Assembly (NCBI RefSeq): GCF_030246905.1
Contig: NZ_CP126741.1
Span: forward strand, 1,860,001 to 1,924,000
Reading direction: 5' to 3'
Source: Microbacterium sp. zg-Y818
Lineage (GTDB): Bacteria > Actinomycetota > Actinomycetes > Actinomycetales > Microbacteriaceae
DNA: 64,000 bases
The notes under the pieces are model-generated. The model had not been told where the DNA came from. It made no database searches and was given only the letters and a program-made list of their open reading frames with translations. This document shows, piece after piece, positions 36,606-45,431 of the stretch. A program made the position numbers and the translations under genes. Positions within the stretch are counted from its first letter, which is position 1, and every line of letters begins with the position of its first letter.

Positions 36606-38179
36606 GCGCTCTGTTCGACGCGGGGGAACAGCGGTGCGAGGCCGCTCACCGAGGCCCCGGCGGGCAGCTGCCCCCAGGTGCCCGCGTCGCGGATCGGCTG
36701 GTCCTGCAGCGCGCCGAGAGTGGCGGCGGCGCCGAGGGCGTCCCAGAGGATGCCGGTGGCGTGCGGCATGACCGGCGAGAGCAGCACGGTGAGCGCGCGC
36801 AGCCCTTCGGCTGCGGTGTAGAGCACCGTACCCAGCCGCTCGCGCTGCGCTGCGTCCTTGGCCAGCGCCCACGGCTCGTTCTCGGTGATGTAGAGGTTGA
36901 GCGCGTCGACGATCGTCCAGATGGCGGCGATGGCCTCGTCGGGGCGGAAGCGCTCCATCGCGGCATCCGCGGCGGTCGCGGCATCCGCCACGGTCCGCTG
37001 GATGTGGAGGTCGGCCTCGGTGTACGCGCCTGCCGGCGGCACGATGGCCTCGAAGTAGCGCTCGATCATCGCGACCGTGCGCGAGGCGAGGTTTCCGAAT
37101 CCGTTGGCGAGCTCCGCCTGGTAGCGGGCGGAGAGGTCCTCCCACGAGAACGACCCGTCCTGGCCGAAGGCGATGGCCGAGAGGAAGTAGAACCGATAGG
37201 CGTCCGAGCCGAACACGTCGGTGATCTCGGTGGGCGCGATGCCGGTGAGCTTCGACTTCGACATCTTCTCGCCGCCGACGAGCAGCCAGCCGTGGGCGAA
37301 GACACCCCGGGGCACCTCGAGGCCGGCGGCCATGAGCATGGCCGGCCAGATGACGGCGTGGAAGCGGAGGATGTCCTTGCCCACCACGTGGTAGGCCGGC
37401 CAGCGCCGGTCGAACTGCTCCTGGTCGCTGCCGTAGCCGACGGCGGTGGCGTAGTTCAGCAGTGCGTCGACCCACACGTAGATGACGTGGGACTCGTCCC
37501 ACGGCACCTTGATGCCCCAGTCGAACGTGGACCGCGAGATGGAGAGGTCCTTGAGGCCGTTCTTGACGAACGAGACGACCTCGTTGCGCGCCGAGTCGGG
37601 GCGCAGGAAGTCGGGCACCGTCTTGTAGAGCTCGAGCAGCTTGTCCTGGAACTCGCTGAGCTTGAAGAAGTAGTTCTTCTCCTGCAGCAGCTCCAGCGGC
37701 TTGGAGTGGATCGCGCAGACCTTGAGACCCTCGAAGGCCCCGGTGCCGTCGACGATCTCGGACTCCGGCTTGAACTCCTCGCAACCGACGCAGTACAGCG
37801 CCTCGTACTCGCCTGCGTAGATGTATCCCCGGTCGTACAGCGTCTGGAAGAAGACCTGCACGTTGCGCTCGTGGCGCTCCTGCGTGGTGCGGATGAAGTC
37901 GTCGTTGGCGACGTCGAGCGTCTGCAGGAGCGGGAACCACGACTCGGTGACGAGCTTGTCGACCCATTGCTGGGGCGTGACGCCGTTCGCCGCGGCGGCG
38001 CGCAGCATCTTCTGACCGTGCTCGTCGGTGCCGGTGAGCATCCAGGTGTCGTCGCCGGCCTGGCGGTGCCAGCGCGCGAGGGTGTCCACCGCCACGGTCG
38101 TGTAGCCGTGGCCGATGTGGGGCACGTCGCTCGGGTAGTAGATCGGCGTCGTGATGTAGAAGGATCGGCCTGAGGTCAC
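36602..38179 (-). CDS. metG: Methionyl-tRNA synthetase
   Basis: MetG charges tRNA-Met. The 525-residue class I synthetase has PIYYPSDVPHIGHGYT (HIGH box), a knuckle with CVGCEEF and CAIHSKP, GKDILRFHAVIWPA, and KMSKSKL. The anticodon-binding helical domain ends without the C-terminal tRNA-binding module found in some longer MetG. The GTG start has TAGAAT (minus strand, 38186-38191) exactly 6 nt upstream, a near-consensus leaderless promoter. It heads the tatD-rsmA-reductase-ispE run. Confidence 0.97.
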   Translation of the reverse strand: MTSGRSFYITTPIYYPSDVPHIGHGYTTVAVDTLARWHRQAGDDTWMLTGTDEHGQKMLRAAAANGVTPQQWVDKLVTESWFPLLQTLDVANDDFIRTTQERHERNVQVFFQTLYDRGYIYAGEYEALYCVGCEEFKPESEIVDGTGAFEGLKVCAIHSKPLELLQEKNYFFKLSEFQDKLLELYKTVPDFLRPDSARNEVVSFVKNGLKDLSISRSTFDWGIKVPWDESHVIYVWVDALLNYATAVGYGSDQEQFDRRWPAYHVVGKDILRFHAVIWPAMLMAAGLEVPRGVFAHGWLLVGGEKMSKSKLTGIAPTEITDVFGSDAYRFYFLSAIAFGQDGSFSWEDLSARYQAELANGFGNLASRTVAMIERYFEAIVPPAGAYTEADLHIQRTVADAATAADAAMERFRPDEAIAAIWTIVDALNLYITENEPWALAKDAAQRERLGTVLYTAAEGLRALTVLLSPVMPHATGILWDALGAAATLGALQDQPIRDAGTWGQLPAGASVSGLAPLFPRVEQSA

Positions 38180-38185
38180 CCGTCG

Positions 38186-38191
38186 ATTCTA
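38186..38191 (-). promoter_or_regulatory. -10 element of metG (leaderless)
   Basis: TAGAAT on the minus strand is followed by 6 nt and the metG GTG. This is one of the best examples in the window of the start-codon-proximal -10. Confidence 0.6.
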
Positions 38192-38221
38192 GGTGGGGCC
38201 GCGCTGTGAGCCCGCCCCCTG

Positions 38222-38722
38222 TTACGCGGGCGGCATAGGTTCCACCACGGGTAGCACCGGGTACAGGCCTGCCTCGGGGTCGCTGGCCCGGGTTGCACTG
38301 GTCTGGTGCCCACGCCGCCCCCGGGCGGGCTCCCGGCCGGGCCCCTTGCGCAACACCGGTCGCCCGTCGAAGGCCGGCCCGCCCAGGGGATCGCGCTTGT
38401 CACGCAGGTCGGTGTCCCACCCCAGTCCGCCCGCCATCTTCAGCCGGAGCTGCTCGACCGCGGACTCCAGCCCGTCGAGCCCGTCGCGCGTCAGGAAGTA
38501 CCAGCGCCATTGATAATCCGCGCGCACCTCGATGAAACCGGCGTCGCGAAGGATGCGCAGGTGCTTCGAGACCGCCGTGCGCGAGATGGCGAACTCGGCG
38601 CCCACGGCCTCAGCGAGCTGCCCGGCGGTGTGCTCGCCGCTGGCGAGGACGTCGATGATGCGCCGCCGCGCGGGCTCGGCCATCGCTTCGAAGGGGTTGA
38701 TCCTGCGCCGGTACCTGTCCAT
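38222..38722 (-). CDS. ArsR-family winged-helix regulator
   Basis: The 166-residue protein has a winged helix at about 8-90: AMAEPARRRIIDVLASGEHTAGQLAEAVG, then recognition helix region ISRTAVSKHLRILRDAGFIEVRADYQWRWYFLT. A charged C-terminal tail of about 65 residues follows. No Cys cluster is visible, so it is not a classical metal sensor. The ATG at 38722 has TATCGT 6 nt upstream. The longer reading to 38836 would run into a repeat copy. The gene precedes metG by 42 bp on the same strand, and a repeat array lies upstream. Confidence 0.85.
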   Translation of the reverse strand: MDRYRRRINPFEAMAEPARRRIIDVLASGEHTAGQLAEAVGAEFAISRTAVSKHLRILRDAGFIEVRADYQWRWYFLTRDGLDGLESAVEQLRLKMAGGLGWDTDLRDKRDPLGGPAFDGRPVLRKGPGREPARGRRGHQTSATRASDPEAGLYPVLPVVEPMPPA

Positions 38723-38728
38723 GCGCGG

Positions 38729-38734
38729 ACGATA
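38729..38734 (-). promoter_or_regulatory. -10 element of the ArsR gene
   Basis: TATCGT on the minus strand is separated from the ATG at 38722 by 6 nt (GCGCGG on the plus strand). A leaderless start is inferred. Confidence 0.45.
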
Positions 38735-38835
38735 CGGCCACCCTCCGACATCGACGGATGCCGCGGCGGGCGACGCTCCGCGAGCCGTCACCGGCGCGCA
38801 CCGGGCCGAACTTTCGACGTCCTCTCGTTTCACCA

Positions 38836-39104
38836 TGTGAGTTCCCGCTCACACAGCCACGCCGCGGCCGGCGAGCGTGGCTGTGCCGTGCGGCGGGAGC
38901 ATCCGCCTGGCGGACTCGGCTCGGCAGCCCCTCCCCGCGTGAACGGGAACTCACATGCGGGCGAGCTGGTTCCAACCCCATGCGTGAACGGGAACTCACA
39001 CGGCACAGTGGAACGGGAACTCACACGACACAGTGTGAACAGGAACTCACACGGCACAGTGTGAACGGGAACTCACACGGCACAGTGTGAACGGGAACTC
39101 ACAT
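38836..39104. repeat. Array of 25-26 bp repeats with GTGTGA...TCACAC arms
   Basis: Five near-identical units run in tandem from about 38981 to 39104 with a period of 25-26 bp (consensus GTGTGAACGGGAACTCACAC plus GGCACA). A sixth direct copy lies at 38939-38957 and an inverted copy at 38836-38855. Each unit carries 6-bp inverted arms GTGTGA/TCACAC around ACGGGAAC. There are no unique spacers of CRISPR type. The array lies in a 470-bp gene-free stretch (38723-39192) between the ArsR and LacI genes. The rest of that stretch shows only a GC-rich tail with a small GAGGCTGCGCCTC hairpin near 39180. Confidence 0.85.
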
Positions 39105-39192
39105 GCGCAATCGGGAGACTGTCGGCGAACGGACGCGAGGCGCAGGGTGCGAGTCGGCAGACGGGCGCGGGCGCGGGGCGCGAGGCTGCGCC

Positions 39193-40209
39193 TCAGGCGG
39201 TGCCGCGCACGACGAGCGTCGTCGGCAGCACCAGGTCGGTGCGGGGAACCCCGTTGATCACGTCGATCAGGATCTCCACCATCGCGCTGCTGATCTCCGA
39301 CCACGGCTGACGCATCGTGGTCAAGGGCGGCTCGTGCGTCTCAGCCAGTCCCGAATCATCGAAGCCGGCGACGGCGAGGTCCTCGGGCACCCTGAGCCCC
39401 GCCCGGCGCGCGGCCGCGATCGCCCCCACCGCCATCACGTCGGATGCCGCGAAGACCGCGTCGATGTCGGGGGCGCGCTGTAGCAGCCGCGTCATCGCCG
39501 CATCACCCGCCTCGCGGGAGTAGACATCCTGCTCCACGAGGTCCGGGTCGAACCGGTCCCCCATCTCCTCGCGGAAGCCCACCAGTCGATAGCGGCCGCC
39601 CGAGGTGTCGTCGGGGCCCGTGATGAGCGCGATCCTGCGGTGACCGCGGTCCATCAGGTACCGGGTCATCACCCGCGCCGAACCGACCTCGTCCACCGAC
39701 ACCGTCGGCACCTGGGCGCGGTATCCGAGCGGCACACCGGTGCACACAGTGGGCACGCCCGCCTCGATGAGCGAGACCAGCAGCGGATCCGATTCGTGGG
39801 ACGAGATGAGCAGAACGCCGTCGACGTGGCCGGCGCTGACATAGTGCTCGACGTTCGCCCGCTCAGAGGCGGTGTCCGCGACGAGCAGCACGAGGGTCAT
39901 CGACCGCTGGGCGAGCGCTTGGGTAGCCCCGCGCAGAAGCAGGGCAAAGGTGGGGTCGGAGAACAGCAGATGCTGCGGCTCGGTCAGCAGGAACGCCAGC
40001 GAGTTCGACCGCCCCGTCGCGAGGCTCCGCGCGGCGTGGTTCGCGGTGTATCCGGTGCGCGCGATGGCATCCTCGACCGCCTGCCGGGCGTCCGGGGACA
40101 CCCAATGCCCGCCGTTGATCACGCGCGACACCGTGCCACGCGACACGCCTGCCGCCGCCGCGACGTCTCGGATCGTCGGTCGGCGGCGGGTCTCGCTGAT
40201 CTCGCCCAC
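39193..40209 (-). CDS. LacI-family regulator of the galactan locus
   Basis: The 338-residue repressor has an N-terminal LacI helix-turn-helix (TIRDVAAAAGVSRGTVSRVINGG) with hinge helix, then a periplasmic-binding-like effector domain (AFLLTEPQHLLFSDPTFALL ... DAVFAASDVMAVGAIAAAR). The GTG at 40209 gives the usual family length. An in-frame GTG at 40254 would add 15 residues but sits inside an operator. Its gene is divergent from the GH42/ABC operon, and two copies of GGGACCGGTCAC lie in the shared promoter region. A third lies before the GH53 gene. Repression relieved by galactose or galacto-oligosaccharides is inferred (GanR-like role). Confidence 0.9.
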   Translation of the reverse strand: MGEISETRRRPTIRDVAAAAGVSRGTVSRVINGGHWVSPDARQAVEDAIARTGYTANHAARSLATGRSNSLAFLLTEPQHLLFSDPTFALLLRGATQALAQRSMTLVLLVADTASERANVEHYVSAGHVDGVLLISSHESDPLLVSLIEAGVPTVCTGVPLGYRAQVPTVSVDEVGSARVMTRYLMDRGHRRIALITGPDDTSGGRYRLVGFREEMGDRFDPDLVEQDVYSREAGDAAMTRLLQRAPDIDAVFAASDVMAVGAIAAARRAGLRVPEDLAVAGFDDSGLAETHEPPLTTMRQPWSEISSAMVEILIDVINGVPRTDLVLPTTLVVRGTA

Positions 40210-40240
40210 GTGCAGGACTTTACCCCCCGAGCGCCTCGGA

Positions 40241-40256
40241 CTGGGACCGGTCACGG
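40241..40256. promoter_or_regulatory. LacI operator copy near the repressor start
   Basis: CTGGGACCGGTCACGG matches the perfect operator at 24548-24563 in 14 of 16 positions. It lies between the two possible GTG starts of the repressor gene, so it suits autorepression. Confidence 0.65.
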
Positions 40257-40293
40257 TTCCATAACGTCGAGTTACCGAGCGCCCGCGATCACG

Positions 40294-40299
40294 TATGCT
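40294..40299 (+). promoter_or_regulatory. -10 element of the GH42/ABC operon
   Basis: TATGCT fits the -10 consensus and would place transcription start near 40306, directly before the operator at 40308-40323. The leader to the ATG at 40361 is about 55 nt and contains AGGAAG at a normal distance. Confidence 0.5.
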
Positions 40300-40307
40300 G
40301 TTCCCAG

Positions 40308-40323
40308 CTGGGACCGGTCACAG
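40308..40323. promoter_or_regulatory. LacI operator copy at the GH42 transcription start
   Basis: CTGGGACCGGTCACAG differs at one position from the perfect palindrome before the GH53 gene. It lies about 9 bp after the -10 TATGCT, where a bound repressor would block initiation. It is 67 bp from the second copy (40241-40256), a spacing that could allow looping. Confidence 0.75.
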
Positions 40324-40360
40324 CCGGACCCACACAAACCCTGACCCGAGGAAGCGTTCC

Positions 40361-42379
40361 ATGACCTCGACGCCGCGTTGGCCCGACATCGACGGCATCG
40401 CCTACGGCGGCGACTACAGCCCTGAGCAGTGGTCGCCCGAGACCTGGCGCGAAGACGTCGCGCTCATGCGCGAAGCAGGCGTGAACCTCGTCAGCATCGG
40501 CATCTTCTCGTGGGCGCTGCTGGAAACCAGCGAAGGGGTCTTCGACTTCAGCTGGCTGGACGAGGTCGTCGAGCTGCTGCACGCCAACGGCATCCGCATC
40601 GACATGGGCACGCCCACCGCGTCGCCGCCGGCGTGGTTCTTCGCCGAGCACCCCGACGCCCGCGTCATCACCCGCGACGGTGTCGTCATGGGCTTCGGCG
40701 CCCGCGGCATGGCCTCGCACTCGGCGCCCGCCTACCGCACGGCGGCCGTGCGCATCGCCACCGAGCTCGCCAAGCGCTACGGCGGGCACCCCGCGGTGGT
40801 GCTCTGGCACGTGCACAACGAGTTCGGCGTGCCGGTGGGCGAGGACTACTCCCCCCACGCGGTGCGTGAATGGCGCCTGTGGCTGCAGCAGCGCTACGGC
40901 TCGCTCGACGGGCTCAACAAGGCATGGGGCACGGCCTTCTGGGGCCAGCACTACACCGACTGGGAGCACGTCGGCGCGCCGGCAGCCGCCCCGTCGGTCG
41001 TCAACCCCGCGCAGCGCCTGGACTACGCCCGCTTCACCGACCACCAGCTGCGCGCCTGCTTCATCGCCGAGCGCGACGCGATCCGCGCGCACAGCGACCG
41101 CCCCATCACCACGAACTTCATGGCCAACCAGCACAACGGCTGCGACCTGTGGGCGTGGGCGCGCGAAGTCGACATCGTCTCGGACGACCACTACCTGTGG
41201 GCGGCAGACGAAGAGGGCGAGATCGGCCTGGCCATCGCCGCCGACCTCACCCGTTCGGTGGGCGGCGGCGCGCCGTGGATCCTGATGGAGCACTCCACGT
41301 CGGCGGTCAACTGGCAGCCCCGCAACATCGCCAAGCGCCCGGGCGAGATGGCCCGCAACTCGCTGTCGCACTTCGGTCGGGGCGCCGACGGCATCCTCTT
41401 CTTCCAGTGGCGCGCCTCGCGCTCCGGCGCCGAGAAGTTCCACTCCGCGATGCTTCCGCACGCCGGCACCGGCTCCCGGGTGTGGCGTGAGGTCGTCGAC
41501 CTCGGCGGCAAGCTCGGGCGTCTCGGCGAGGTGCGCGGCTCCCGCGTGCACGCCGACGTCGCGATCCTGTGGGACTTCGAGTCCTTCTGGGCCCAGGACC
41601 TCGAGTGGCGTCCGTCCGAGGACGTCAGCCACGACGAGCGCATCCGCGCGTACTACGAGCGGCTGTGGCGCGACGGCATCACGGTGGACTTCGCCCTGCC
41701 CGGGCAGGACCTCTCCGGCTACAAGCTCGTCATCGCCCCGGCCCAGTACATGCTGAGCCAGGCCGACGCCGACAACCTCAACCGCTACGTCGAGCGCGGC
41801 GGGACCCTCGTGGTCTCGTTCTTCTCCGCCGTCGTCGACGAGCACGACGCGGTGCACGCCGGCGGATTCGGCGCCCCGCTGCAGCCCGCCCTGGGCGTGC
41901 GCGTCGAGGAGCACCTGCCGCTGCGCGAGGGTGCGACGGCCGCGATCGACTGGGACGGCACACGTCTGAGCGCCGACGTCTGGCAGGAAGACCTGGTGCT
42001 CGCAGGAGCCGAGGTCCGCGCGACGTACCTCGAGGGACCCGCCGCCGGCGAACCGGCCATCACCCGCCACCACCACGGCAGCGGGACCGGCTGGTACGTC
42101 AGCACCCGCCCGGATGCCGAGGGACTGGATGCCATCATGAAGGCGGTCTACGCCGACGCCGGCATCCGCCCCACCGACCTGCCCGTCGGGGTCGAGGCCA
42201 TCCGTCGCCGTCGCGACGAGGTGGAATACCTCGTCGCGATCAACCACGGCGCGAACAGCGCCGCGCTCCCCGCCGATGGCGTCGACCTCCTGACGGGGGC
42301 CGAGGTCAAGGGCATGCTTGAACTTGCGGCCGGCGGCGTAGCCGTCATCCGCTCGGAGGAACAGCACACTCCGCACTGA
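40361..42379 (+). CDS. GH42 beta-galactosidase
   Basis: The 672-residue cytoplasmic enzyme removes galactose from galacto-oligosaccharides. The GH42 TIM barrel begins IAYGGDYSPEQW and has acid/base E154 (HVHNEFG) and nucleophile E310 (WILMEHST). A trimerisation Rossmann-like domain follows (about 400-600, including IAPAQYMLSQ), then the small C-terminal beta domain. No signal peptide is seen, which fits action on imported oligomers. The ATG at 40361 follows AGGAAG. An in-frame start at 40295 would cross the operator. It heads an operon with three ABC transporter genes. Confidence 0.95.
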   Translation: MTSTPRWPDIDGIAYGGDYSPEQWSPETWREDVALMREAGVNLVSIGIFSWALLETSEGVFDFSWLDEVVELLHANGIRIDMGTPTASPPAWFFAEHPDARVITRDGVVMGFGARGMASHSAPAYRTAAVRIATELAKRYGGHPAVVLWHVHNEFGVPVGEDYSPHAVREWRLWLQQRYGSLDGLNKAWGTAFWGQHYTDWEHVGAPAAAPSVVNPAQRLDYARFTDHQLRACFIAERDAIRAHSDRPITTNFMANQHNGCDLWAWAREVDIVSDDHYLWAADEEGEIGLAIAADLTRSVGGGAPWILMEHSTSAVNWQPRNIAKRPGEMARNSLSHFGRGADGILFFQWRASRSGAEKFHSAMLPHAGTGSRVWREVVDLGGKLGRLGEVRGSRVHADVAILWDFESFWAQDLEWRPSEDVSHDERIRAYYERLWRDGITVDFALPGQDLSGYKLVIAPAQYMLSQADADNLNRYVERGGTLVVSFFSAVVDEHDAVHAGGFGAPLQPALGVRVEEHLPLREGATAAIDWDGTRLSADVWQEDLVLAGAEVRATYLEGPAAGEPAITRHHHGSGTGWYVSTRPDAEGLDAIMKAVYADAGIRPTDLPVGVEAIRRRRDEVEYLVAINHGANSAALPADGVDLLTGAEVKGMLELAAGGVAVIRSEEQHTPH

Positions 42380-42484
42380 GAGATGTACCCGTTGCGGCCA
42401 CCCGGCCCAACACTCACCACCGGTCGTAAGGGCGCGACCTCGTCAGAGGCCCGCAGGATCGACCACCCCACGGAAGGAAAATCC

Positions 42485-43717
42485 ATGCGCAAGATGGGAA
42501 TGAGCATCGTCGCAATCGCGTCGACTGCCGTCCTGCTCGCCGGCTGCTCGGGCGGCGGCGACACCGCCAACGAGTCGGAGGGCACCGAAGGTTCGGGCGC
42601 TGTCCTGACCGTCTGGACCGACGAGAACCGCGAGCCCGCCATCGAAGCAGCCGCTGCGGCCTTCGAGGAGGAGACCGGCGCCAAGATCGAGCTCGTCCAG
42701 AAGAACTTCGAGGACATCCGCGCCGACTTCATCGCACAGGTGCCGACCGGCGAGGGCCCCGACATCACGATCGGCGCGCACGACTGGCTCGGCGCGCTTG
42801 TCGCCGCCGGCGTCGTGGACACGGTGGACCTCGGCGACAAGGCGAGCTCCTTCGAGCAGGTCGCGATCGACGCGATGACGTACGAGGGCCAGCTGTACGC
42901 CCTGCCCTACTCGCTCGAGACGATCGCGCTCGTCCAGAACACCGACATGGTCGGCGAAGAGGCTCCGGCCACGTGGGACGACATGGTCGCCGCCGCGCAG
43001 GCTGCCGGCGCGGAGCGTCCGATCGTCATCAACACCGCCGGCCAGACCGGTGACGCCTACACGATGTACGGCTTCCAGACCTCGTTCGGCGCCCCCGTCT
43101 TCGAGCAGGACGACACCGGCTCGTACACGGCCCAGGTCGGCATGGGCGGCGCGCCCGGTGAGGCGTTCGCCACGTGGCTCGGCGCCAACGGCGCCAACGG
43201 CACCGGCATCATCTCCACCACGATCGACTACGACACCAACAACGAGCTGTTCGCGTCCGGCCAGGCTGCGTACACCGTTCAGGGCCCGTGGGCGATCGAG
43301 GCGCTGACCGCCGATGGCGTCAACGTCACGGTCAACCCGATCCCGTCCGCCGGTGGCGAGACCGCCGCGCCGTTCGTGGGCGTGCAGGGCTTCTACCTGA
43401 GCTCGCAGAGCGAGAACGCGCTGCTGGCCCAGGAGTTCCTGACGAACTACCTCGCCACCCCCGAGGCGCAGAAGGCCCTGTACGAGGCCGACCCGCGCAT
43501 CCCGGCGTGGAGCGAGCTGGCCGAGGAGGTCTCGAGCGACCCGATCATCGGTGGTTTCGTCGCCTCGTCGCAGAACGGCGTCCCCATGCCGTCCATCCCC
43601 GAGATGGGTTCGGTCTGGGACCTGTGGAACGCCGCGCAGGTTCAGATCATCGGTGGCGCCGACCCCGTGTCGACGTGGAACCAGATGGTCGCTGACGTCG
43701 AAGCAGCCATCGGCTGA
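42485..43717 (+). CDS. Oligosaccharide ABC transporter substrate-binding lipoprotein (MalE/GanS-like)
   Basis: The 410-residue lipoprotein has a signal peptide with lipobox LAGC (about residue 20), an acidic linker and a MalE-type binding fold. The fold begins VLTVWTDENREPAIEAAAAAFEEETG, with GPDITIGAHDWLGALVAAG and ASSQNGVPMPSIPEMGSVW later. Position behind the GH42 gene suggests galacto-oligosaccharides as ligand, comparable to GanS of Bacillus. The start at 42485 follows GGAAGG. A perfect hairpin (43724-43755) lies right after its stop. Confidence 0.92.
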   Translation: MRKMGMSIVAIASTAVLLAGCSGGGDTANESEGTEGSGAVLTVWTDENREPAIEAAAAAFEEETGAKIELVQKNFEDIRADFIAQVPTGEGPDITIGAHDWLGALVAAGVVDTVDLGDKASSFEQVAIDAMTYEGQLYALPYSLETIALVQNTDMVGEEAPATWDDMVAAAQAAGAERPIVINTAGQTGDAYTMYGFQTSFGAPVFEQDDTGSYTAQVGMGGAPGEAFATWLGANGANGTGIISTTIDYDTNNELFASGQAAYTVQGPWAIEALTADGVNVTVNPIPSAGGETAAPFVGVQGFYLSSQSENALLAQEFLTNYLATPEAQKALYEADPRIPAWSELAEEVSSDPIIGGFVASSQNGVPMPSIPEMGSVWDLWNAAQVQIIGGADPVSTWNQMVADVEAAIG

Positions 43718-43723
43718 TACCCC

Positions 43724-43755
43724 GCGGGGCGGGAGGCTCATCCCTCCCGCCCCGC
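43724..43755 (+). terminator. 13-bp hairpin between binding-protein and permease genes
   Basis: GCGGGGCGGGAGG (43724-43736) and CCTCCCGCCCCGC (43743-43755) pair perfectly around a 6-nt loop. The hairpin sits inside the operon, just after the binding-protein stop. A partial terminator or 3' stabiliser that makes binding protein more abundant than permease is the likely role. Confidence 0.75.
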
Positions 43756-43796
43756 ACCCTCTCGCACACCGCGAGCCCCCGATGCAGGAGAAGCAC

Positions 43797-45431
43797 ATGT
43801 CGGTACCGCAGGAAAAAGCCGCAGCGCCCGCGCCGCAGACGTCCTCACCCTCACTCACCCCCCGTGGCGAGTCGCACGCGCGCAGCTGGCGCGGCATCGG
43901 ATGGGGCTTCGTCGTCAAATTGCTGCTGATGGCGGTGGTCAACGCCTTCGGCATCATGGCGGCCATCAGCGCGGTGCGCGCGGAGTCGTGGCTGATCCTG
44001 TCGGTCTCGATCCTGCTGCTGATCATCGCCAACGTCGTCTACTTCACCAAGCGCGCTCTGCCGCTGAAATACCTGGTGCCGGGCCTGATCTTCCTGCTGG
44101 TCTTCCAGGTGTTCATCTTCGCGTACACCGCCTACATCGCCTTCACCAATTACGGCAGCGGCCACATCGGCACGCAGGAGCAGGCTGTCAACGCCGCTCT
44201 CATCCAGGGCGAGCGACGCATCGACGACTCGCCCACCTTCCCGCTGACCGTCATCGAGCGCGGCGGTGAGTACGGCTTCGCCATCGTCGACGACGGCGAC
44301 GTGTACGCCGGCGACAGCGACGAACCCCTGAGCGAGGTCGACGACGCCGTCATCGGCGCAGCGGGCTCCGCCACCGAGGTCCCCGGCTGGAACGTCGTGC
44401 CGCGCGCGGACCTGCTCACCGACCAGACCCTGCAGCAGACCGTGCAGAGCCTGCGCGTGCCCGTCTCGGACGACCCGAACGACGGGTCCATCCGCACCCG
44501 AGAGGGTACGACCGGCGCGATCTACGAATCCACGCTGGTGTGGGACGAGAACGCCGAGACGATCACCGACACGACGACGGGCACGGTGTACAGCGCGGAC
44601 GACCGCGGCAGCTTCGTCGCTGAGGACGGCACCGCGCTCACCACCGGGTGGTACGTCAACGTCGGCTTCGACAACTTCGTGCGGCTGTTCACCGAGCCCC
44701 GGCTCGTGGAGCCCCTGCTGATGGTGGCCGGATGGACCTTCGCGTTCGCGATCCTGTCGGTGGTCCTCAGCTTCGGCGTCGGACTGCTCTTCGCCATCAT
44801 CTTCAACGATCCGCGCGTGCGGGCGCGCAAGTGGCTGCGGACGCTGTTCATCCTCCCGTACGCCTTCCCCGCCTTCATGTCCGCGCTGCTGTTCCGAGGC
44901 ATGTTCAACGCCGAGTTCGGCGTGATCAACGACCTCTTCTTCTTCGGCGCCGAGATCAACTGGCTGGGTGACCCCTGGCTCGCGCGGATCGCCGTGCTGT
45001 GGGTGAACCTGTGGCTCAGCTACCCGTACTGGTTCCTCGTGTGCACGGGCGCGCTGCAGGCGCTGCCGGCGGACACCCTCGAGGCGGCGGCGCTGGACGG
45101 TGCCGGGCGGTTCCGCCAGTTCCGCTCGATCATCCTGCCGCTGCTGCTGGTGTCGACCGCTCCGCTGCTGATCTCGTCCTTCGCGTTCAGCTTCAACAAC
45201 TTCACCATCATCTACATGTTCAACAACGGCGGGCCGGCCATACCCGGGGCGCCGTATGCGCTGGGTGCCACCGACATCCTCATCTCGGCGATCTATGACA
45301 TCGCCGGAATCTCGGGCGGTGTGGCCGACTACGGCCTGGCCAGCGCCCTGTCGATCATCATCTTCATCATCGTCGGAGCGATTTCCGCCGTCGCCTTCCG
45401 ACAGACCCGCAAGCTCGAGGAGTACCAGTGA
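43797..45431 (+). CDS. Oligosaccharide ABC transporter permease (MalF/GanP-like)
   Basis: The 544-residue permease has about eight membrane segments. A long extracytoplasmic insert (about 115-290) lies between segments 3 and 4, as in MalF P2-loop proteins. The coupling loop ALPADTLEAAALDGAGRFRQFRSIILPLL is intact. The ATG at 43797 is chosen over 43782 because CAGGAG ends 6 nt before it. Its stop overlaps the next permease start by 1 nt (TGATG). It pairs with the following MalG-like protein. Confidence 0.92.
   Translation: MSVPQEKAAAPAPQTSSPSLTPRGESHARSWRGIGWGFVVKLLLMAVVNAFGIMAAISAVRAESWLILSVSILLLIIANVVYFTKRALPLKYLVPGLIFLLVFQVFIFAYTAYIAFTNYGSGHIGTQEQAVNAALIQGERRIDDSPTFPLTVIERGGEYGFAIVDDGDVYAGDSDEPLSEVDDAVIGAAGSATEVPGWNVVPRADLLTDQTLQQTVQSLRVPVSDDPNDGSIRTREGTTGAIYESTLVWDENAETITDTTTGTVYSADDRGSFVAEDGTALTTGWYVNVGFDNFVRLFTEPRLVEPLLMVAGWTFAFAILSVVLSFGVGLLFAIIFNDPRVRARKWLRTLFILPYAFPAFMSALLFRGMFNAEFGVINDLFFFGAEINWLGDPWLARIAVLWVNLWLSYPYWFLVCTGALQALPADTLEAAALDGAGRFRQFRSIILPLLLVSTAPLLISSFAFSFNNFTIIYMFNNGGPAIPGAPYALGATDILISAIYDIAGISGGVADYGLASALSIIIFIIVGAISAVAFRQTRKLEEYQ

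Noticed and set aside
36606..37967. Upstream extension of the tatD frame through metG
   Set aside because: The frame stays open by composition only. The ATG at 36605 overlaps the metG stop and matches the family length.
38830..39057. Small ORFs encoding CEFPFT or NSHGTV repeats in the array
   Set aside because: They are translations of the tandem repeat itself, with no ribosome binding site and no conserved protein pattern.
38981..39104. CRISPR array
   Set aside because: Units are contiguous 25-26 bp repeats without unique spacers, and no cas genes are near.
40295..40360. Earlier start for the GH42 gene
   Set aside because: It would begin between -10 and operator, before the expected transcript start. 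The ATG at 40361 has a good ribosome binding site.
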